NCBI RefSeq assembly: GCF_040363165.1
Contig: NZ_BSRG01000018.1
Location: 1-34,869, forward strand
Source: Thermus sp. LT1-2-5
GTDB taxonomy: Bacteria; Deinococcota; Deinococci; Deinococcales; Thermaceae
Reading direction: 5' to 3'
DNA: 34,869 bases
In this document: one piece after another, positions 31,143 to 34,869 of the stretch
Layout: every line of letters starts with the position of its first letter
Position numbering within the stretch: the stretch's first letter is position 1
Made by a program: the position numbers and the translations under genes
The notes under the pieces: generated by a model
Database searches by the model: none
What the model was told of the DNA's origin: nothing
What the model saw: the letters and a program-made list of their open reading frames with translations, nothing else

Positions 31143-32027
31143 GTGCGGGCCTACACCACGGCGCACCTTTCCTTCGCCCTGCCCGAGGGGCACCCCTTTC
31201 CCCTCTACAAGTACCCGGGGGTGGCGGAGGCGCTAAAGGGCCTCCTGCCCATCCTTCCCGCCCCGGAGGTCCCGCGGGAGGCGCTTTATCTGGCCCACGA
31301 AGGGAGCTATTTGGCCAAGCTTTTCACAGAGGGGCTTAGCCGGGAGGAGTCCTTGCGCTTAGGGCTTCCTTTCAGCCAGGGGCTCCTGAAGCGGGCCCTC
31401 CACGCCGCCGGGGGGACGCTCCTTGCGGCGGAGGACGCCTTGGAACTGGGCCTGGGGCTCAACCTGGCCGGGGGGACCCACCACGCCTTTCCCGGCCGGG
31501 CCGAGGGGTATAGCCTTTTCAACGACGTGGCCGTGGCCATCCACTGGCTGCGGGCCAAGCGGGGTTTTGCGGGCAGGGTCTTGGTGGTGGACCTGGACGC
31601 CCACCAGGGCAACGGCACCGCCTTCTTTTTCCAAAACGACCCCACGGTCTTCACCCTCTCCCTGCACGGGGAGCGGAACTACCCCCTGAGGAAGGAGCGG
31701 GGCGACCTGGACGTGGGCCTACCCGACGGGGTGGGGGACGAGGCCTACCTGGAGGCCCTCGAGGCCGCCTTGGCCGTGGCCCAGGATTTCCGCCCCCACC
31801 TGGTCTTCTACAACGCCGGGGTGGACGTCTTGAAGGGGGACCGCTTTGGCCGCCTAGCCTTGAGCCCGGAAGGGGTGAGGCGGCGGGACCTTTTGGTCTT
31901 TCGCTTCGTCAAGCGGCTGGGCGTGCCATTGGTGGTGGTCATGGGCGGGGGGTACAACCGGGACCCCGCCCTCACCGTGGCCGCCCACGCCCTGACCTAC
32001 CGCCTGGCCCTAAGCTCCTTGGCGTAG
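31143..32027 (+). CDS. Histone deacetylase-like amidohydrolase (AcuC/HDAC superfamily)
   Basis: GGTHHAFPGRAEGYSLFNDVAVA (tandem His of the charge relay and substrate loop), VDLDAHQGNGTAFFF (zinc Asp and His), YNAGVDVL (zinc Asp) and MGGGYNRD (catalytic loop) are the active-site motifs of zinc-dependent deacetylases. Bacterial members deacetylate acetyl-lysine (AcuC), polyamines or small amides. GTG 31143 gives the family start RAYTTAHLSFALPEGHPFPLYKY; a weak -10-like CAGGAT lies 6 bases upstream. The 294-residue length is normal. The end overlaps the convergent GNAT acetyltransferase by 31 bases, an acetylase-deacetylase pairing of possible meaning. Confidence 0.93.
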   Translation: MRAYTTAHLSFALPEGHPFPLYKYPGVAEALKGLLPILPAPEVPREALYLAHEGSYLAKLFTEGLSREESLRLGLPFSQGLLKRALHAAGGTLLAAEDALELGLGLNLAGGTHHAFPGRAEGYSLFNDVAVAIHWLRAKRGFAGRVLVVDLDAHQGNGTAFFFQNDPTVFTLSLHGERNYPLRKERGDLDVGLPDGVGDEAYLEALEAALAVAQDFRPHLVFYNAGVDVLKGDRFGRLALSPEGVRRRDLLVFRFVKRLGVPLVVVMGGGYNRDPALTVAAHALTYRLALSSLA

Positions 32028-32851
32028 GTGGCCACGGCCTCTTCCAGGCTAAAGCCCAGGTTCCGGTACAGCTCCAAGGCCCCTTTTTCGTGGTCGTGGG
32101 CCCGCACCCGGAGGAGCTTCGCCCCCTTCTTTCGGGCGAGCCTGGCCGCCTCCGCCAGGAGGGCGCGGCCGATGCCCTTCCCCCGGGCCTCAGGCACCAC
32201 GCCGATGTAGGCCACGCTGGCCTCCTTGTCCTCCAGCTCCACCTCGGCCAGGCCCACCGGCCTTTCCCCTTGGTAGGCCACCAGGAGGTGAACGGCGGGG
32301 TCGGCGAAGTGCTCCAGGAGCTCCTCGTCCGTCCACTTGAGGCGCAAGGCCCAGCCTTCCTCGCTTTCCCGGTAAAGCTCCCGGTAGACCTCGGGCCCGG
32401 GGAAGCCCTCCCGGATCCGCACCCCCTCGGGGGGTGGGAAGTCCAGGCCCTCGGGGTTTTTCACGAAGAAGTAGGTGAGGTGGAGGAGGTCGTACCCCGC
32501 CTCCTGCAAGGCCCGGCGCACCCCTTGGTTTTCCTCCCGGGGAAAGGCGTAAAGCCTTTCCACCCCAAGTTCCTTGGCCCGCTTTTCCGCCGCTTCCAGC
32601 AGGGGGGCGAGGTCCTCTTCCCGGTAGGCCAAAGGCCCTTCCAGGGCGGCCCCGTCCCAGAAGGGGTAGAGCCCCACGTACCCCGCCACCTCCCCCTCCC
32701 GGAGGAGGACGAGGCCGTCTTCCAGTTCCTCGGCCAGGCCCTCCAGGTCCCGCGCCTCCGGGGCCAGGACCCCCCTTTGCGGGCTTTCGTCCATGTGGCG
32801 GAGGAGCTTTAGAAGCCCCGGAAGGTCCTTGCGGGCCACGGGCCGGATCAT
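31997..32851 (-). CDS. GNAT-family N-acetyltransferase with two GNAT-like halves, 284 residues
   Basis: The C-terminal half carries acetyl-CoA motif A: IGVVPEARGKGIGRALLAEAARLA (Q/RxxGxG/A as RGKGIG), followed by LYRNLGFSLEE, typical of GNAT ends. The N-terminal half (IRPVARKDLPGLLKLLRHM, LLREGEVAGYVGLYPF, VRRALQEAGYD) resembles a degenerate GNAT domain without motif A, giving a tandem arrangement. Target is unknown. ATG 32851 lies 6 bases after TAGACT (32863-32858), so it is leaderless. Confidence 0.92.
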   Translation of the reverse strand: MIRPVARKDLPGLLKLLRHMDESPQRGVLAPEARDLEGLAEELEDGLVLLREGEVAGYVGLYPFWDGAALEGPLAYREEDLAPLLEAAEKRAKELGVERLYAFPREENQGVRRALQEAGYDLLHLTYFFVKNPEGLDFPPPEGVRIREGFPGPEVYRELYRESEEGWALRLKWTDEELLEHFADPAVHLLVAYQGERPVGLAEVELEDKEASVAYIGVVPEARGKGIGRALLAEAARLARKKGAKLLRVRAHDHEKGALELYRNLGFSLEEAVATYAKELRARR

Positions 32852-32857
32852 GCCCTA

Positions 32858-32863
32858 AGTCTA
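32858..32863 (-). promoter_or_regulatory. -10 element of the GNAT gene (leaderless)
   Basis: TAGACT on the minus strand, then TAGGGC and ATG 32851. No ribosome binding site is present. Confidence 0.45.
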
Positions 32864-32884
32864 CTCCCAAGGCCCCTAGGGCCG

Positions 32885-33523
32885 CTAGGGACAAGGGTCC
32901 AGGTTGAGGGCCTTCACCACCCCTTCCCCCCCGTAAAAGTCCACCACGGAAAGCCGGGCGTAGTCCTGCTCTAGCCGTAAGCCCTCCTCCGGAGGAAGGG
33001 GTAGGGCCAGGCTCAAGGCGGCGCGGTTGAGGGTGCAGTTGCCCACCACCAGGAAGGCCTGGCCCCGGTGCCGTGCCAAAAGGGCCCGCACCGCCTCCCG
33101 GCCCCTTGCCCACGCCTCCCGCACGCTTTCCCCCAAGGGCGGGGCGAAGCCCGCCTCGTCCGCCATCCAGGCCCTGACCGCTTCGGGGTAGAGGGCCTCC
33201 ACCTGGGCGAAGCTTTTCCCTTCCCAGGCCCCCCAGCTCCGCTCCCGAAGCTCGGGGAGAAGGGTGTGGCCCACCCCCAGGGCCTGGGCCAGCAGGGCGG
33301 CGGCCTCGCTTTCCGCCAAGCTGTCGGCGGCGTAGACGTGGGCTACGGGAAAGCGCCGCAGGAGGGGAACCAGGGCCAAGAGGGCCCGCTTCCCCTCCCC
33401 GGAGAGGGGAAGGCCCGGGTGGCTGTAAAGGAGGTGGTGGGGGTTTTCCACCGGCCCGGCCCGGGTGAGGAGGAGGGTGGTCTTGGGGTGGGGGCCTTGC
33501 AGGAAGTGGGCGAGGAGGCCCAT
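32885..33523 (-). CDS. Histidine-phosphatase-fold protein without catalytic histidines (probable pseudophosphatase)
   Basis: The 212-residue protein follows the histidine phosphatase (phosphoglycerate mutase-like) fold: SHPGLPLSGEGKRALLAL, HVYAADSLAESEAAALLA, LRERSWGAWEGKSFAQVEALYP, PPLGESVREAW and LSVVDFYG. However, the N-terminal RHG is RAG (R21-A22-G23), and the second catalytic His, normally in VVSHG, is Asn in VVGNCTLNR. The Arg after the SSPL-like turn is Glu. The phospho-accepting His is thus absent, so it is probably a binding or regulatory protein. ATG 33523 is chosen; 33538 is an alternative. The IS110 end lies directly upstream and carries an outward TTGACA, which may drive it. Confidence 0.82.
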   Translation of the reverse strand: MGLLAHFLQGPHPKTTLLLTRAGPVENPHHLLYSHPGLPLSGEGKRALLALVPLLRRFPVAHVYAADSLAESEAAALLAQALGVGHTLLPELRERSWGAWEGKSFAQVEALYPEAVRAWMADEAGFAPPLGESVREAWARGREAVRALLARHRGQAFLVVGNCTLNRAALSLALPLPPEEGLRLEQDYARLSVVDFYGGEGVVKALNLDPCP

Positions 33524-33546
33524 GGTCCTAGACCACATAAGCCGTT

Positions 33547-33552
33547 TGTCAA
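33547..33552 (-). promoter_or_regulatory. Outward TTGACA in the IS110 right end
   Basis: A perfect -35 hexamer lies 5 bases after the transposase stop and points out of the element toward the pseudophosphatase gene. In a circular IS intermediate it would join the -10 TATAAG of the opposite end (34697-34692). Confidence 0.55.
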
Positions 33553-33557
33553 GCCCC

Positions 33558-34487
33558 CTACCGACCTTCACCGACACAAACGGCCCAGGCCGCACGGGCT
33601 AGCCGATTTGCTAGAGCCGTTATAGCCACCTTTTTCGGCTTTCCCCGAGCCAACAACCCCTCCACCCAGGCACGGCGCTCAGGGTCAGACCTCGAGGCCT
33701 GGACCGCCGCCCACCAGAAAGCGGCCCGGAGGGCAGGAGGACCAACCCTCGAGATGCGCCCCACCTCAGGACGCTCACCCGATTGATAGACCCGAGGCGT
33801 CAAACCCGTAAACGCCGCATAGGCCCGAGCAGACCGAAACCGCCTCATATCGCCAGAATACGCCAAAATCCGAAGCGCCAGACCCGACCCTATACCAGGC
33901 AACGACTGGAGGGCCACATACCACCCCGCAAGCAACGGGTCAGACTGCACCACCAACCGAGCCCGACCTTCCACCGCATGCCGCAACCCCCCCAATTCCG
34001 AAGCCACACCACCCAACAGCTCACCTAGGCCCGGCGCAACATACTGCCAGGCATGGAGGCGGTTCAACACCCCAACCCGGTCAGAACGTATGGCATCCGC
34101 CAAACGAACCAACAACCCTAGCAACACAAGCGCTTCAGGAGTAGGTTCATACGGCAGAAGCTCATGGTACCGCTCAGACACGTAGCGGGCTATTAGGCGA
34201 GCATCCGCCCGGTCCGTCTTTGCACGCCGGAGCATAGAACGGGCATATGCGGCAACCGCAAGAGGGTTGAGGACATAGACCAAATGGCCCGCCTGATGCA
34301 AGGCATAGGCAACAGGCTTATGGTAGCTACCTGTAGCCTCCACGCCCACAACGGAGCCTGGAGGCAGCCACGCCACCACATCAGGGATACCGCCCGGGTT
34401 AGCAAAACGCCGCACCTCAGAACCACGAGCAACATCCAACCACCTAGCGGATACGTCCACGCCGACAAAAACCACATGACCCCCCAA
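33558..34487 (-). CDS. IS110-family DEDD transposase
   Basis: The 309-residue product has the RuvC-like DEDD domain: D11 (FVGVDVSARW), E50 (VGVEATGSYH), D92 and D95 (KTDRADARLIA). The C-terminal Tnp domain contains SLPGIGSGLALRILAYSGD, a helix-hairpin-helix-like segment, then AAFTGLTPRVYQSG and GRISRVGPPALR, where S246 fits the catalytic serine of IS110 recombinases. These enzymes recombine DNA using a structured bridge RNA rather than terminal repeats. The frame is intact. TTG 34487 or GTG 34475 is the start; a TATAAG at 34513-34508 may be its -10. Confidence 0.95.
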   Translation of the reverse strand: MGGHVVFVGVDVSARWLDVARGSEVRRFANPGGIPDVVAWLPPGSVVGVEATGSYHKPVAYALHQAGHLVYVLNPLAVAAYARSMLRRAKTDRADARLIARYVSERYHELLPYEPTPEALVLLGLLVRLADAIRSDRVGVLNRLHAWQYVAPGLGELLGGVASELGGLRHAVEGRARLVVQSDPLLAGWYVALQSLPGIGSGLALRILAYSGDMRRFRSARAYAAFTGLTPRVYQSGERPEVGRISRVGPPALRAAFWWAAVQASRSDPERRAWVEGLLARGKPKKVAITALANRLARAAWAVCVGEGR

Positions 34488-34504
34488 ACGGGCAGGCCCC
34501 CGGC

Positions 34505-34691
34505 ACTCTTATAACCGGCCACAACGGGCCAACCACACAACCGCCGGGAGCCTAGACCAGTCTAGGACACGGCCACACGGGCCAGAATACGAGACGGCCT
34601 CACGCCCAAACCCATCCTACCGCCTCATGCGGTAGATACCACGGCGAGGGTCATAGGGACACCGACCAAAGGCTACATAGGGGCAGTGCCG
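34505..34691 (-). ncRNA. Candidate IS110 bridge RNA region
   Basis: About 185 non-coding bases lie between a -10 (TATAAG, 34697-34692) and the transposase start, the length and place expected of an IS110 bridge RNA. Stems include CTACCGC / GCGGTAG (34617-34635, 5-base loop), CCTAGAC / GTCTAGG (34551-34566) and two near-identical GGCC-stem hairpins (34571-34583 and 34517-34530), which differ by one base in the loop. No protein frame with host-like codon use occupies the region. Structure is hand-read, not folded. Confidence 0.5.
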
Positions 34692-34697
34692 CTTATA
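34692..34697 (-). promoter_or_regulatory. -10 element at the IS110 left end
   Basis: TATAAG (5/6) points into the structured region. No -35 sits 16-19 bases upstream in the current locus, consistent with a promoter completed only when the element is circular. Confidence 0.45.
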
Positions 34698-34722
34698 CCG
34701 GTTCACCTGCATAGCTAGCGTA

Positions 34723-34736
34723 TGCGGCATGCCGCA
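34723..34736. repeat. 14-base perfect palindrome between IS110 and IS630-like sequence
   Basis: TGCGGCATGCCGCA is a perfect palindrome 10 bases beyond the IS630-like stop codon, near the presumed IS110 left boundary. It may be part of the older element's end or the IS110 target. Confidence 0.4.
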
Positions 34737-34746
34737 AACCGAGCAC

Positions 34747-34869
34747 CTAAGTGCCCTCCCCCAAGATTTTCAACTCCACACCCCCGAGGGCCCTTAGGGC
34801 CTGCACCACAGCCTCTTTAAGCTCCTCCACGCTCCCGTAGTGCCGCCTCGGCATCAAATACCCCTTCAC
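34747..34869 (-). CDS. C-terminal end of an IS630-like transposase (cut by window edge)
   Basis: The minus-strand frame reads VKGYLMPRRHYGSVEELKEAV...LRALGG and ends at TAG 34749-34747 (40 residues). The pattern of a lysine-bearing LK/KGYLMPRR, then Y.S.EEL..AV....L resembles the C-terminal end of IS630-type DDE endonucleases. Because the rest lies outside the window, integrity of the gene cannot be judged. It sits immediately beside the IS110 left end. Confidence 0.6.
   Translation of the reverse strand: MKGYLMPRRHYGSVEELKEAVVQALRALGGVELKILGEGT

Larger units (their letters stand above)
33541..34700 (-). mobile_element. IS110-family insertion sequence (boundaries approximate)
   Basis: A DEDD transposase gene, a short end after its stop (about 33541-33557) and a long structured non-coding end before its start (34488 to about 34700) give the layout of the IS110 group, whose bridge RNA lies upstream of the transposase. 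IS110 elements lack long terminal inverted repeats, so exact ends cannot be read. GCCGTTTGT (33541-33549) and ACAAACGGC (33576-33584) form an inverted repeat spanning the transposase stop. The element sits between the pseudophosphatase gene and an IS630-like remnant. Its codon use is less G/C-biased than the host genes. Confidence 0.8.

Overview
The window is chromosomal DNA of a Thermus species or very close relative. The sequence is GC-rich with strong G/C third-position bias. The proteins have the Thermus style (short linkers, many Leu/Ala/Arg/Glu/Pro), and DnaX keeps the Thermus hallmark of a run of nine adenines where transcript slippage gives the short gamma form. Genes are packed with overlapping starts and stops. 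At least thirteen have a -10-like hexamer ending 6-7 bases before the start codon and no obvious ribosome binding site, so leaderless transcription appears common here.

Layout, left to right. 1-1.5 kb: the end of an unrecognised gene, a small hypothetical, then an AT-richer accessory patch with an orphan PD-(D/E)XK nuclease-like gene behind a near-consensus promoter, and a paired-hairpin structure resembling the right end of an IS200/IS605-type element. 1.5-9.6 kb: NYN-domain protein, ndk, a PP2C phosphatase, divergent rtcB (RNA ligase) carrying a 480-residue intein, a secreted phosphodiester glycosidase-like protein, a Gly/Pro-rich membrane protein, a NifX-like protein and moaC. 9.6-16 kb: an FAD oxidoreductase, a two-gene 2-oxoacid:ferredoxin oxidoreductase, an HD protein, a CsoR/CstR-type repressor and dnaX. 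16-19.3 kb: argB with an unknown partner, facing a tightly overlapped DJ-1/NUDIX/MazG/membrane-protein operon. 19.3-26 kb: copper delivery genes (PCuAC-like, SCO), a calcium-loop coiled coil, a ZIP transporter, prfA, another NUDIX, a zinc-ribbon protein, an old yellow enzyme, and a three-gene operon (barrel-like secreted protein, membrane protein, winged-helix regulator) behind a perfect palindrome. 26-33.5 kb: quinone oxidoreductase, a PfkB sugar kinase, a tungsten-type aldehyde:ferredoxin oxidoreductase followed by a MoaD-fusion protein, a metallophosphoesterase, a histone-deacetylase-like hydrolase, a GNAT protein and a histidine phosphatase relative lacking its catalytic histidines. 33.5-34.9 kb: a complete-looking IS110-family element next to the tail of an IS630-like transposase.

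How genes may work together: AOR, the MoaD fusion, moaC and the 2-oxoacid:ferredoxin oxidoreductase point to ferredoxin-linked, pterin-cofactor chemistry. SCO and the PCuAC-like protein fit cytochrome oxidase copper loading. DJ-1, NUDIX and MazG look like a nucleotide house-cleaning operon. The items most worth checking are the rtcB control region (direct repeats, palindrome over the promoter, terminator-like leader hairpin) with its degenerate intein endonuclease, and the IS110 ends, which carry a -35 in one end and a -10 in the other, as expected for a bridge-RNA promoter that forms only on circularisation. No tRNA, rRNA or CRISPR array was seen.
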